A DNA stretch of 64,000 bases from Hyphomicrobiales bacterium (GTDB lineage: Bacteria > Pseudomonadota > Alphaproteobacteria > Rhizobiales > Rhizobiaceae): contig UCLB01000028.1 in NCBI GenBank assembly GCA_900473205.1, forward strand, positions 24,651 to 88,650, given 5' to 3'. The notes below the pieces were generated by a model. That model was not told the DNA's origin, did not search any database, and saw nothing but the letters and a program-made list of their open reading frames with translations. Shown one piece after another: positions 55,146 through 63,929 of this stretch. A program made the position numbers and the translations under genes. Within the stretch, counting starts at the first letter, position 1, and each line of letters starts with the position of its first letter.

Positions 55146-56447
55146 ATGCATAGGAAGTCTTTAAAGGCGTTGCTGCTTGGCTGCGCTGTCATGTGTGCGG
55201 GTGTCGGTTCGGCGCAGTCTCAGACCATCAGCGTATGGTCCAGACAAACGGATGAATCGCTCAGCGTTCTGAAAGCGCTGACGGATGCGTTCACCGCAGA
55301 CACAGGCATCAAGGTCGAGACATTCAATACCGGCATTGATTTCGAGCAGCGGCTTGCGCGCGCTGCCGCCGGTCGCACGCTGCCGGATATCGTGTTGAAC
55401 GATACGACGGCAATGGGCCAGATGCGGCAGATGGGTATTCTCGAAACCATTGATCCCGCCAAGATCGCAGGCAGCCAGGACGTTTCGCCCTCCGCCTGGG
55501 ATGGCGCCAAGGCGAATGATGGCAAGACATATTCGGTACCGTTTTCGGCGCAGTCCTTTGCTATGTTCATCCGCAAGGACTGGCGCGAAAAGCTGAACAT
55601 GCCGCAGCCCAAGACGTGGGATGATGTGCGCAAGCTGGCCGAAGCCTTTACCAACAAAGACCCTGACGGCAATGGCAAGGCCGATACTTTCGGCATGGCA
55701 ATCCCGGGATCGACCACGCGCGGCTACGCAAGCTGGTTTATGAGCAGCTTCATCTGGCAGGCGGGTGGCGATTACGTCAAACAGGCCCCTGATGGCTTCA
55801 TTCCAACGCTGAATACACCACAGGTGGCTGAGGCGCTGACCTATGTGCGCGGTATGATCTGCGACAAGCTCGCTCAGCCGGGTGCCATCAATGCAACGAC
55901 TGGCGATACGCTGCCGACCTTCCGCTCGGGCCAGACCGGTATCTTCATTTCCGGCCCGTATCATATTCCACAGCTCGATGCCGAGCCCGGCAAGGATGTT
56001 GTCGAGGTGGTGATGATGTCTGCCGGTCCCGGCGGTATCGCCTCTCTGTCCGAAGGTACCAGCGCCTATCTGTTGAAGAGCGTGAAGGATGTGGACGCTG
56101 CCAACAAATTTCTCTCCTTCCTGATTTCGCCGAAAGGTCAGGAAATCGCCATGGCGCAGGGGTCTGGCAAGACGCCGATCGTTCGCTTGCCTGTTAATAC
56201 CAAGGTCGATGTCAACGCTGTTCGCAATGACCCGCGCTGGATGGTCTTCAAGGAAACCTTCGACAAATACGGCCACTATATGCCCGCCGTTCCAAACTGG
56301 ACGGCGATCCGCACGGTTACCGGTGAAGGCTTCAACCGTATTCTGGCGCAGTGCGATGCCGATGTGGCAAATGAACTGGAAGCCCTGAATACCCAGGTTG
56401 CGACAGAATTGAGCGGGCAGAACGCCCTTTCCGCTTCCAAGCAATAA
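55146..56447 (+). CDS. Sugar ABC substrate-binding protein (family 1)
   Basis: The 433-residue periplasmic protein has a signal peptide (hydrophobic LKALLLGCAVMCAGVG, cleavage near SAQS) and an SBP_bac_1 fold (TISVWSRQTDESLSVLKAL, DIVLNDTTAMGQMRQMGI). GGGAGG precedes the start. It would bring a sugar or oligosaccharide to the two permeases that follow; with a GH28-like protein, an SMP-30 lactonase and a UxuA-like enzyme in the same operon, a uronate-type ligand is likely. A hairpin lies just after its stop. Confidence 0.9.
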   Translation: MHRKSLKALLLGCAVMCAGVGSAQSQTISVWSRQTDESLSVLKALTDAFTADTGIKVETFNTGIDFEQRLARAAAGRTLPDIVLNDTTAMGQMRQMGILETIDPAKIAGSQDVSPSAWDGAKANDGKTYSVPFSAQSFAMFIRKDWREKLNMPQPKTWDDVRKLAEAFTNKDPDGNGKADTFGMAIPGSTTRGYASWFMSSFIWQAGGDYVKQAPDGFIPTLNTPQVAEALTYVRGMICDKLAQPGAINATTGDTLPTFRSGQTGIFISGPYHIPQLDAEPGKDVVEVVMMSAGPGGIASLSEGTSAYLLKSVKDVDAANKFLSFLISPKGQEIAMAQGSGKTPIVRLPVNTKVDVNAVRNDPRWMVFKETFDKYGHYMPAVPNWTAIRTVTGEGFNRILAQCDADVANELEALNTQVATELSGQNALSASKQ

Positions 56448-56455
56448 TGGCTCCC

Positions 56456-56483
56456 TTGCGTCTCTGCACATGCAGAGGCGCAA
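56456..56483 (+). other. Intercistronic hairpin after the sugar-binding-protein gene
   Basis: A 12-bp stem (TTGCGTCTCTGC with GCAGAGGCGCAA, one T-G pair) with an ACAT loop lies nine bases after the stop and 28 bp before the permease. No U-tract follows, so it probably stabilises the binding-protein mRNA. Confidence 0.65.
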
Positions 56484-56511
56484 AGGCTAAGCCTTGTCTT
56501 TTGAGGTGAAC

Positions 56512-57453
56512 ATGTCCGCCACACCACAGACATCAGCTGTTGGAACAGTTACTCGTCCAACCGGTGCCAAGCGCCGTCGCTCCCGGAAACGTCTTGGCGC
56601 AACATTGACGCCATGGCTGTTTCTGGCGCCCGCGCTGATCATTTTCACATGGTTCAAGTTCTACCCGATGGTATCGGGCTTCTCCATGTCCTTCTACGAC
56701 GTGCAGTTCTACTCGGATAGCAAATGGGTTGGGCTGGATAATTTCTACAGGGCATTCAACGACCTTGCGCTGCGTGCGGCCGTCATCCACACCACGATCT
56801 ATGTCATCGTGGCAACGCTGTCGGCCTCTTTCGTCGCCTTCTTCATGGCTTTGGCACTCGAAGGACCTGCACGACACCTCAGCATCATCCGCACGGCGGT
56901 TTTTCTGCCCGCTATTACCAGCGTGGCCATCATTGCGGAGATCTGGCGCATATTGTTCAATTCCGCCGATTACGGCTTGGTCAATTCGCTGATTGGCTTT
57001 TTCGGTATCGCGCCGCAAGGCTTTCTCAGCGATCCAAACCAGGCACTCTGGGTTCTGATCCTCATGAGCGTCTGGAAAAGCGCACCCTATGACATGGTCA
57101 TCTTCGTTGCCGGTCTCGTAGGTGTTAACCGGGAGCTTTACGATGCAGCCAGTGTGGATGGCGCGAGTGTCTGGCGCAAGCTATGGCATGTGACACTGCC
57201 AGGCATTATTCCGTCGATATCGGTCGTGTTAATGCTGTCTTTTATCCGCGGTTTCCGGGTGTTTGCCGAAGTCTACGCGACGACGGGCGGTGGTCCGGCC
57301 GGATCTACCTCCACCATCATGACGCATATCTACAAGGTGGGGTTTGAGGAGCTGAATTACGGCTATGCGTCCGCCGTCTCGCTAATGTTGCTGGTGTTCA
57401 CGGTTCTTCTGACGCTGCTGCACATGACCATCAAATCCAGACTTACCCGTTGA
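56512..57453 (+). CDS. Sugar ABC permease, MalF type
   Basis: The 313-residue permease has a basic N-terminus (AKRRRSRKRLG), six helices beginning TPWLFLAPALIIFTWFKF, and the EAA docking loop RELYDAASVDGASVWRKLWH. The ATG at 56512 is chosen because GAGGTG lies five bases upstream; a TTG at 56494 also opens the frame. It pairs with the MalG-type protein 11 bp downstream. Confidence 0.93.
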   Translation: MSATPQTSAVGTVTRPTGAKRRRSRKRLGATLTPWLFLAPALIIFTWFKFYPMVSGFSMSFYDVQFYSDSKWVGLDNFYRAFNDLALRAAVIHTTIYVIVATLSASFVAFFMALALEGPARHLSIIRTAVFLPAITSVAIIAEIWRILFNSADYGLVNSLIGFFGIAPQGFLSDPNQALWVLILMSVWKSAPYDMVIFVAGLVGVNRELYDAASVDGASVWRKLWHVTLPGIIPSISVVLMLSFIRGFRVFAEVYATTGGGPAGSTSTIMTHIYKVGFEELNYGYASAVSLMLLVFTVLLTLLHMTIKSRLTR

Positions 57454-57464
57454 TGAGGCGATAG

Positions 57465-58304
57465 ATGAAAACTCCCCTCTGGCTCACCGTGATCCGGTAT
57501 GTTCTCTACGCGGTCCTGCTCATTGTCTTCGTGGGTCCGTTCTGGGGCGCGCTTGTGACGGCCTTCAGCGGCGTCAGCCTGAAGCCGGGCGAATTGACGC
57601 TGATCCCACACAGCCCAACGCTTGAGAATTTCCGCATCGCCATCTTCGATATGAAGGTCTGGCGTTACCTCACCAATTCGGTCATCGTCGTCATTGTTGG
57701 CACTGCTTTGCAGGTCACAGTCAGTGCGCTGGCCGCTTATGCGCTTGCCCGCAAGAAATTCCGGGGTGCGGCTGTCGTCAGCCTGCTCATTTTGTGCACG
57801 CTCATGCTGCCCGAAGAGGTCATCGCCATTCCGCTCTATCTGGTGATGCAGAAGGAACTGCCTGTTATCAACGTCTCCATCTACAACACCTATCTGGCGA
57901 TGATCCTGCCGGTCGTTGGCTGGGCGTTCTCGATATTCATGCTGACGGAGTTCATGCGGGCCATTCCGCTTGAGCTGGAGGAGGCCGCGCGCATCGATGG
58001 TGCGAGTGAGTGGCAGATTTTCTACCGTGTCATTCTTCCCCTGGTCCGGCCAGCGCTGGGAACGGTTCTGATCTTCGGCTTCATCATGATCTGGGATCAG
58101 TATCTGCTGCCGCTGATTGTCGTCAACGACAAGGATTTGATGACGTTGCCGGTCGCGCTTGGGTCTCTGCGCGTGGACGATACGATCACGCCAAACATTC
58201 TTGTGGCGGCAACGCTTGTGGCTATGGCGCCCAGCGTCATCGTCTACCTCCTGCTCCAGCGCCAATTCAATCGCGGCATCATGGCAGGCGCAGTCAAAGG
58301 CTAA
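57465..58304 (+). CDS. Sugar ABC permease, MalG type
   Basis: The 279-residue permease has six helices (VIRYVLYAVLLIVFVGPFWG at the start) and the EAA loop LELEEAARIDGASEWQIFYR. It forms the channel with the upstream MalF-type protein and is coupled to the ATPase 38 bp on. It ends with the usual short RQFNRGIMAGAVKG tail. Confidence 0.94.
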   Translation: MKTPLWLTVIRYVLYAVLLIVFVGPFWGALVTAFSGVSLKPGELTLIPHSPTLENFRIAIFDMKVWRYLTNSVIVVIVGTALQVTVSALAAYALARKKFRGAAVVSLLILCTLMLPEEVIAIPLYLVMQKELPVINVSIYNTYLAMILPVVGWAFSIFMLTEFMRAIPLELEEAARIDGASEWQIFYRVILPLVRPALGTVLIFGFIMIWDQYLLPLIVVNDKDLMTLPVALGSLRVDDTITPNILVAATLVAMAPSVIVYLLLQRQFNRGIMAGAVKG

Positions 58305-58342
58305 TTGCGCCCCCGTGCGCCACATTATTTTAGGAGGAAAAC

Positions 58343-59428
58343 ATGGGTGCAGTTTCACTCAGAAACGTTTCCAAGTCGTTCGGTGCGGTTGATGTCATCA
58401 AGGACGTGTCGATAGACATCGAAGACGGCGAGTTCTGCGTTTTGATCGGGCCAAGCGGTTCTGGAAAATCCACGCTTCTGCGCATCATCGCGGGGCTGGA
58501 AGAGGCGAGCGATGGTACGATCCAGATCGGTCAGCGAGACGTGACCGACCTTGAGCCCAAGGAGCGCGATATCGCCATGGTGTTCCAGAGCTATGCGCTT
58601 TATCCACAAATGACGGTGCGTGAAAATATGAGTTTCGCGCTGCGACTGGCGAAACGTCCCAAGGATGAGATCAAGCAGAAGATCGATGAGGTGGCGCAGA
58701 TGCTCGACCTCGGCAAATTGCTGGATCGTCTGCCGAAGGAACTTTCCGGCGGCCAGCGTCAGCGCGTTGCCATGGGACGCGCCATTGTCCGCAACCCTGC
58801 GGTCTTTCTCTTCGATGAGCCCTTGTCCAACCTCGATGCAAAGCTGCGCAGCCAGGTGCGCGGCGAAATCCGCGATCTTCACCACAAGTGGAACACGACG
58901 TCGGTTTACGTGACCCATGATCAGGTGGAAGCCATGACCATGGGACAGAAGATCGTTGTTCTGCGCGACGGTCGGGTGGAGCAGGCGGGAACGCCGCTCG
59001 AGCTTTACGATCTTCCGAACAGTGTTTTCGTTGCCAGCTTCATCGGTTCGCCAGCAATCAATTTGATAAAGGCCAAAGTCAGCGCCAATGCGACGAGCCT
59101 GCTGTTGCAGGATGGCAAGAGCCAGTTGCCGATGCCGGGACGCTATCCAAATGCCGCAGGACGACAGGTCGTGGTTGGGGTGCGGCCGGAATATCTGGAA
59201 ATCGTGCCGCGTGACAGCGCAGGCGCGTTACCAGCCACCGTGCATGCCGTGGAAACCACCGGTTCGGATACGACCGTCATTTGCGACAGCCCCGTGGGCC
59301 AAATTCTCGTTTCCTCCAAAAGCCGCAGTTCTCTGCATCTTGGGGAAGAGGTCGCTCTGAAGATTGCGGATGAAAGAGCCTTGCTTTTCGATGGTGAGAC
59401 GGAGCAGCGTCTGGTGCCTGCATCCTAG
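58343..59428 (+). CDS. Sugar ABC ATPase, UgpC/MalK type
   Basis: The 361-residue ATPase has Walker A GPSGSGKST near residues 36-44, LSGGQRQRVAMGRAIVRNP, VFLFDEPLSNLDAKLR and the switch histidine in YVTHDQVEAMTMGQKI, followed by a C-terminal TOBE region (GVRPEYLEIVPRD). AGGAGG lies close upstream. It is a second, separate MalK-type subunit in the window and belongs to the permeases just before it. Confidence 0.94.
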   Translation: MGAVSLRNVSKSFGAVDVIKDVSIDIEDGEFCVLIGPSGSGKSTLLRIIAGLEEASDGTIQIGQRDVTDLEPKERDIAMVFQSYALYPQMTVRENMSFALRLAKRPKDEIKQKIDEVAQMLDLGKLLDRLPKELSGGQRQRVAMGRAIVRNPAVFLFDEPLSNLDAKLRSQVRGEIRDLHHKWNTTSVYVTHDQVEAMTMGQKIVVLRDGRVEQAGTPLELYDLPNSVFVASFIGSPAINLIKAKVSANATSLLLQDGKSQLPMPGRYPNAAGRQVVVGVRPEYLEIVPRDSAGALPATVHAVETTGSDTTVICDSPVGQILVSSKSRSSLHLGEEVALKIADERALLFDGETEQRLVPAS

Positions 59429-59467
59429 CTGTTAGAGGCGCACACGCATGAAGCGGAATGTGACGAT

Positions 59468-60370
59468 ATGACAAGACAAGGCGCATCTGTTTACATGGCT
59501 GAAAGGGTTGCCCAACCCGACTGCACCGTGGGTGAGACGCCTGTCTGGGAGCCTGAACATGGGCGCGTGACATGGGTCGATTCACCCGGCGCCAGCCTTT
59601 ACAGAATGACCTATCCTGCCGGGCTCATGGAGCGGTTCGATCTCCCGCTCAAGGTCGGAGCTCTTGCCCTGCATCTCGGCGGCGGGTTCATCGCCTCCAC
59701 GGAACGTGGTTTTGCCAAACTCGATGTCATCGATGGCAAGGTCGTGATCGACGTAGGCACGGGGCCTGATCTCAAGACCGGTTGGCGCATGAATGATGGG
59801 GCCTGCGATAGACAGGGCCGTTTCTGGTCTGGCTCGATGGCACCGGACACATCCGCGCCGGGTGCATTCGGCACACTTTTCAGCATCGGTACTGGCGGCG
59901 AGGTTCTGGAGAGGGGCGGCAGCTTCCGTACCCAGAACGGCCTTGCCTGGAGCCCGGACGGGCTTTCCATGTATGTCTCGGATTCGAACACGCTCAATCC
60001 CTATGTCATGGTCCATGATTTCGATCCCGCCTCGGGGCAATTCCAGAATGGGCGGCTGTTTGCTGACAGGGCAACATTGGGCGGGCGTCCCGATGGCGCC
60101 GCGATGGATGTCGATGGTTGCTACTGGATTGCGGCGAGCGATAGTGGCCGGGTGTTACGCATGACGCCGGATGGGCACATCGACGCGGAAATCCAGGTCG
60201 ATGTCCCGAACCCGACGAATATCTGTTTTATCGGGGCGGATCTGAAAACCGCTTTTATCACGACACTCAGGGCGAATGGCACAGGGCCGGGCGGGGACGT
60301 TTACGTGGTTCAGCTTCCCTTTCAGGGGCTGCCAGAACCGCGCTACGATCCCGGGTCTATCGACCCCTAA
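59468..60370 (+). CDS. SMP-30/gluconolactonase-family sugar lactonase
   Basis: The 300-residue six-bladed propeller has the metal-site glutamate Glu23 in GETPVWEP, the Asn in TQNGLAWSPDG, and the Asp in GGRPDGAAMDVDGCYWIA. These match the calcium/zinc lactonase core of regucalcin-type enzymes, so opening of an aldonolactone or uronolactone is likely. It has no signal peptide. It lies between the ATPase and UxuA-like genes; an alternative start at 59495 (MAERVAQ) would still keep the catalytic core. Confidence 0.9.
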   Translation: MTRQGASVYMAERVAQPDCTVGETPVWEPEHGRVTWVDSPGASLYRMTYPAGLMERFDLPLKVGALALHLGGGFIASTERGFAKLDVIDGKVVIDVGTGPDLKTGWRMNDGACDRQGRFWSGSMAPDTSAPGAFGTLFSIGTGGEVLERGGSFRTQNGLAWSPDGLSMYVSDSNTLNPYVMVHDFDPASGQFQNGRLFADRATLGGRPDGAAMDVDGCYWIAASDSGRVLRMTPDGHIDAEIQVDVPNPTNICFIGADLKTAFITTLRANGTGPGGDVYVVQLPFQGLPEPRYDPGSIDP

Positions 60371-60417
60371 GGCGCTGACGTTCGACTGATTCATGAATTC
60401 CAAATGGAGCAACGCAG

Positions 60418-61389
60418 ATGTATCTCGGAACACAAATCCCGGCCCGCCATGACGATGACTACAGGGTGATGAAGCAGCTTGGCGTCAACAATATCTCGGC
60501 AACGCCGCCGGGAGACTGGCGCAGCTGGGATCGACCGACGCTCGAAGCCTTCCGCGAAAAGATCGAGAGTTTTGGATTGATCCTCGATATGACGCAGCTG
60601 CCAATGCCATCCACGCGCGTCGATCGCGATGTTTCCTGTAAAGATATCATGCTGGCAGGGCCTGAGCGCGACAGCCAGATCGACGGCATTTGCCGCCTGA
60701 TTGAAAATTGCGCCGCCGCTGGCATTCCATCTGTGCGCTACAATTTCAATTATATCGGCATTCCGCGCACGCCCATGGAGCCGGGCAGGGGTGGCTATAT
60801 GGCCGAAGCCTTCCGGCTGGACCTCGCCAACCCCGATGAGCCGACGCCGCAGGGCATCGGCTCGATCGATGAAGATACGATCTGGGAGCGTGTGGATTAT
60901 TTTCTGGAGCGGGTCGTGCCCGTTGCCGAAGCTGCCAATATCCGCCTTGCCTGCCATCCGCATGATCCCGCAACGCCACCCGGTTACATGGGCGTGACGC
61001 GCGTCCTCGGCTCTGTCGAAGGCATGAAGCGCTTTGTCAGCATGCATGAGAGCCCGTTCCATGGCCTGAATTTCTGCATCGGCACGCTGGGTGAGATGGT
61101 CGAGGATGTGTCTGAAGTGCCCGCCATCACCCGCTGGTTCGGTGAGCGTGGCAAGATCATGAACATCCACTACCGCAACATCGTCGGCAAACGCTATTCC
61201 TTCCGCGAAAGCTTCCCCGAGGATGGCGATATCGACATGCCGGCGGTTATCGATGCGCTGCGTGACACGGGTTACAAATACATGGTCATGCCGGACCACG
61301 CGCCGACGCTGTCGGGCGATAACCAGCAGCAGGTCGCCTTCGCCTTCTGCTACGGCTACATCGCTGCGCTTTTGCAGACCCGTTGCTGA
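60418..61389 (+). CDS. UxuA-like mannonate dehydratase family protein, short form
   Basis: The 323-residue TIM-barrel protein resembles mannonate dehydratase UxuA (mannonate to 2-keto-3-deoxygluconate). Likely metal ligands at strand ends are His180 in ACHPHDP, Cys220 in NFCIGTLGEM, His251 in NIHYRNI and Asp293 in MPDHAP. It is about 70 residues shorter than E. coli UxuA and the loop of the usual HPDDP region differs. A sugar-acid dehydratase role is likely, but the substrate may not be mannonate. It precedes the GH28-like gene. Confidence 0.82.
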   Translation: MYLGTQIPARHDDDYRVMKQLGVNNISATPPGDWRSWDRPTLEAFREKIESFGLILDMTQLPMPSTRVDRDVSCKDIMLAGPERDSQIDGICRLIENCAAAGIPSVRYNFNYIGIPRTPMEPGRGGYMAEAFRLDLANPDEPTPQGIGSIDEDTIWERVDYFLERVVPVAEAANIRLACHPHDPATPPGYMGVTRVLGSVEGMKRFVSMHESPFHGLNFCIGTLGEMVEDVSEVPAITRWFGERGKIMNIHYRNIVGKRYSFRESFPEDGDIDMPAVIDALRDTGYKYMVMPDHAPTLSGDNQQQVAFAFCYGYIAALLQTRC

Positions 61390-61396
61390 TTTCAAT

Positions 61397-61421
61397 GGCG
61401 GCCCGGTCAAAACGGGTCGCC
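61397..61421 (+). other. Intercistronic hairpin between the UxuA-like and GH28-like genes
   Basis: A 9-bp stem (GGCGGCCCG with CGGGTCGCC, one G-T pair) and a seven-base loop lie eight bases after the UxuA-like stop. Downstream TTTTAA is 10 bases away, so termination is possible but not convincing. Confidence 0.5.
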
Positions 61422-61454
61422 TCCAAATCGTTTTAATATAAGCAGGTTGAAACC

Positions 61455-62804
61455 ATGCCTTTCTCCCCCACCATTCGCATTGCGCCTCAAACAGAAGAGA
61501 TCACCGGGAAGCTTCAATCGCTTTTCGATACGCATGAGGGACTTCTGCATATCGTGCTGGAGCCCGGTGTCCATCATTGCGGCGGTCTGCGCCTGCGCTC
61601 CAACCTCACGATTGAGATATTGGAAGGAGCGGAGCTGCATTTTATTCCGAGCTATGATGCCTATGCGCAAACCACTGTCGCAATCGTTGCCGAGGAAAGC
61701 GACCGGGCGATGATGACGGCGGTCGGAGCCAGCAACATTGCGCTCATCGGTGGCGGGCGGATTTTTTGCGCTGGCTCGACACGCTATACTCATGGCGATG
61801 ATGGTGACATGGGCACACTGGTCGCATCGCGCTATCGCCCACGTATTCTGGTGCTGGATGGCTGCAACGACATCCGCATCGAAGGGCTGCGGATAGACGA
61901 TTCGCCCATGTGGACCATGCATTTTGCGGGTTGCGAGAACATTCAGGTCAAGGGCGTTGCCGTCGATAACGACCGACGCATGCCCAACACGGATGGTATC
62001 GTCATCGACGGCTGCCGCAATGTCGAGATTTTCGACAGCGTGTTCCGCACCGCCGATGATGGCATTGTGCTGAAGACGACGCGCCGCGAAGATGGATCGC
62101 TGACGGGGCCGTGCGAGAATATCAACATCCGCAATTGCATCGTGGAAAGCCGTTCCTGCGCGCTGAAGCTCGGGACGGAAAGCTTTTCGCCATTCCGCAA
62201 TATTTCCTTCGAGGATGTTCGCATCGAAAAGTCCAATCGCGGCCTCGGTATTTTCTCGCGAGATGGCGGCTTGGTGGAGGGCATTCGCTTCGTGCGCATT
62301 TCCGTTGATTGCCATGAGACACCGGCGGGCTTCTGGGGCTCTGGCGAAGCAATCACGATCACGGTTCTCGACCGGCGACCGGAAGAATTTCCGGCGGGCA
62401 CGGTCAGCAACGTTCTGATCGAGGATGTCAGCGGCGTCATGGAAGGTTCGATCAACATGGTCTCGGAACATGAGGGCGGCATTTCCGACATTACCCTGCG
62501 GCGCATTTCGCTGGACCAAAAAGCCGGTCCTCTGAAAACCGGTCTTTGCTACGATATCCGCCCGACGATTGAAGACCGGTTTGATCGCTTCCCCATCGGG
62601 GACAAAAGCGCTGGCCGCGTCAATGCCTGGCGTTTTGGACCTGATGGCAAGATCATCGGCCTCATCGACTATCCGAACGGTATCCCCGGAATTTTCACCA
62701 AAGGTGTGTCCGATCTCATCGTGGAAGACATCGAGATCACCAGACCCGATCCGCTGCCGGAAAACTGGAATGCGCAGGTTGTGGTGGTAACAGCCTCCGC
62801 TTGA
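61455..62804 (+). CDS. GH28-like right-handed beta-helix protein lacking the GHG motif
   Basis: The 449-residue protein has repeated beta-helix coils (DIRIEGLRIDDSPMWTMHFAG; ENINIRNCIVESRSCALKLG) and two acidic motifs of GH28 galacturonases, NTDGI at 178-182 and TADDGI at 199-204. The third family motif GHG is replaced by SCALKLGTES (234-243), and RGLGIFSR stands where an RIK-type segment is expected. No signal peptide occurs, so it would act on imported oligosaccharide. Either a divergent exo-acting GH28 or a lyase/isomerase on the same scaffold is possible. Confidence 0.8.
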   Translation: MPFSPTIRIAPQTEEITGKLQSLFDTHEGLLHIVLEPGVHHCGGLRLRSNLTIEILEGAELHFIPSYDAYAQTTVAIVAEESDRAMMTAVGASNIALIGGGRIFCAGSTRYTHGDDGDMGTLVASRYRPRILVLDGCNDIRIEGLRIDDSPMWTMHFAGCENIQVKGVAVDNDRRMPNTDGIVIDGCRNVEIFDSVFRTADDGIVLKTTRREDGSLTGPCENINIRNCIVESRSCALKLGTESFSPFRNISFEDVRIEKSNRGLGIFSRDGGLVEGIRFVRISVDCHETPAGFWGSGEAITITVLDRRPEEFPAGTVSNVLIEDVSGVMEGSINMVSEHEGGISDITLRRISLDQKAGPLKTGLCYDIRPTIEDRFDRFPIGDKSAGRVNAWRFGPDGKIIGLIDYPNGIPGIFTKGVSDLIVEDIEITRPDPLPENWNAQVVVVTASA

Positions 62805-62817
62805 AATCGCGGAGGCT
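62792..62817 (+). terminator. Hairpin terminator at the end of the second sugar operon
   Basis: AGCCTCCGC pairs perfectly with GCGGAGGCT over an 8-base loop that contains the GH28-like stop codon, followed by GGCTTTCTT. It ends the plus-strand operon opposite the convergent hydrolase gene; the U-tract is weak. Confidence 0.65.
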
Positions 62818-62825
62818 GGCTTTCT

Positions 62826-63929
62826 TCACTGGCGTGCGATCTGCCCTGCCAGCTTGAACGGACTTGCAACAGCAGCACCGGCGGCGTCGAAGACGAATGC
62901 GCCGATATTGCCGCCATTGCTGCGCATTTTTGTTTCAGCCTTGCTGAGATCGCCCGCGAACTTTGCAAGCGAAGCATAGCGGTCATGTCCCAGCCCGTCT
63001 GACGATTGCAGCGAGGAAATATCGATCACCGTCAGGTGCTCGGCCTTCGCCGTGTTCTGAATGATCGGGTCGTGGATGTCGAGAAGCCCGACCCGTGGGC
63101 GCTCGCCGCCAACAAAGCTCGAAATGCTGAGCGCATTGTCTTCTTTCGATACCAGCAAGGTGATCGGATTGGGGATGCGACCAATGTCCTTGAGCTGCGA
63201 CTGGAAGACATCGACGTCGATATCAGGCGCGGCGAGAATGATCTGAAGTTTCGACAGCACGTCGTCGCGTCCCTGAAGCTTGAGCTGCCGGGCAACTTCC
63301 ATGGACAGAAAACCGCCCATGCTGTGGCCAAACACGATGACCCGCTTGACCTTGGGCGACTTCGTCAGCGCCGTCAAAAGCGCATCCAGCTCCGTGCGGG
63401 AATATAGAACCGCATCCTTATCCGCCACATATCCCGTGACGCTGGCAGCCGACGGCCACGAGAACATGATCGGCGGGCTGATCGTCTTGGCATCCGCTGC
63501 CATCTGCGCCGTACGGAACAGAGCTTCCTGATAGGAGTAATTGTAGCCATGGACGAAGACGGCAACCGTGCCATCGAAATTGGCCGCACGCGTTGCCGCC
63601 AGCACCAGCCCGTCCTTCGACAGGTTTTCGCGTTCCGTCACCACAAATTGGCGCTTCGGATCGGGCTGCTTTGCCGGATAGGTAATGGCCGCGCCGTTTC
63701 TATCCGGCGGGATCGAAAACACGAACCGGTCGTAGTGAACTGCCGCTGCCCAGCGCTTGCCGAAGGAGTTGTCTTTGCTCTGGTGATCGCGGTTGGTGAC
63801 AGCCAGCACGCCGATGGTCTGAGCCGTATCATTCTTCAGCGCAACGGGCTTAAGGACGTCGGCCTCGGGACGAGACGCGCAGCCGGAAAGGGCAATTCCA
63901 ATGGTGGCGATGGCAAAGGCAGAGCGCAT
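62826..63929 (-). CDS. Lipoprotein alpha/beta hydrolase, DUF900 type
   Basis: The 367-residue protein has a lipobox LSGC (Cys17), so it should be membrane-anchored. It then has a DUF900-like hydrolase fold with the oxyanion region VAVFVHGYNYSYQEALFR and the nucleophile GHSMGG (Ser203). A conserved acidic APDIDVDVF follows. It may be an esterase or lipase of the envelope; no substrate can be read from the neighbours. Start at 63929 (MRSAFAIATIG) is preferred for the signal peptide; an in-frame ATG at 63962 would add 11 residues. Confidence 0.85.
   Translation of the reverse strand: MRSAFAIATIGIALSGCASRPEADVLKPVALKNDTAQTIGVLAVTNRDHQSKDNSFGKRWAAAVHYDRFVFSIPPDRNGAAITYPAKQPDPKRQFVVTERENLSKDGLVLAATRAANFDGTVAVFVHGYNYSYQEALFRTAQMAADAKTISPPIMFSWPSAASVTGYVADKDAVLYSRTELDALLTALTKSPKVKRVIVFGHSMGGFLSMEVARQLKLQGRDDVLSKLQIILAAPDIDVDVFQSQLKDIGRIPNPITLLVSKEDNALSISSFVGGERPRVGLLDIHDPIIQNTAKAEHLTVIDISSLQSSDGLGHDRYASLAKFAGDLSKAETKMRSNGGNIGAFVFDAAGAAVASPFKLAGQIARQ

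Noticed and set aside
55161..56483. A 440-codon minus-strand frame opposite the sugar-binding protein
   Set aside because: It is antisense to a signal-peptide-bearing SBP_bac_1 protein and carries no recognisable motif.
60391..61410. A 339-codon minus-strand frame opposite the UxuA-like gene
   Set aside because: The plus frame holds the metal-ligand motifs; the minus frame has no family pattern.
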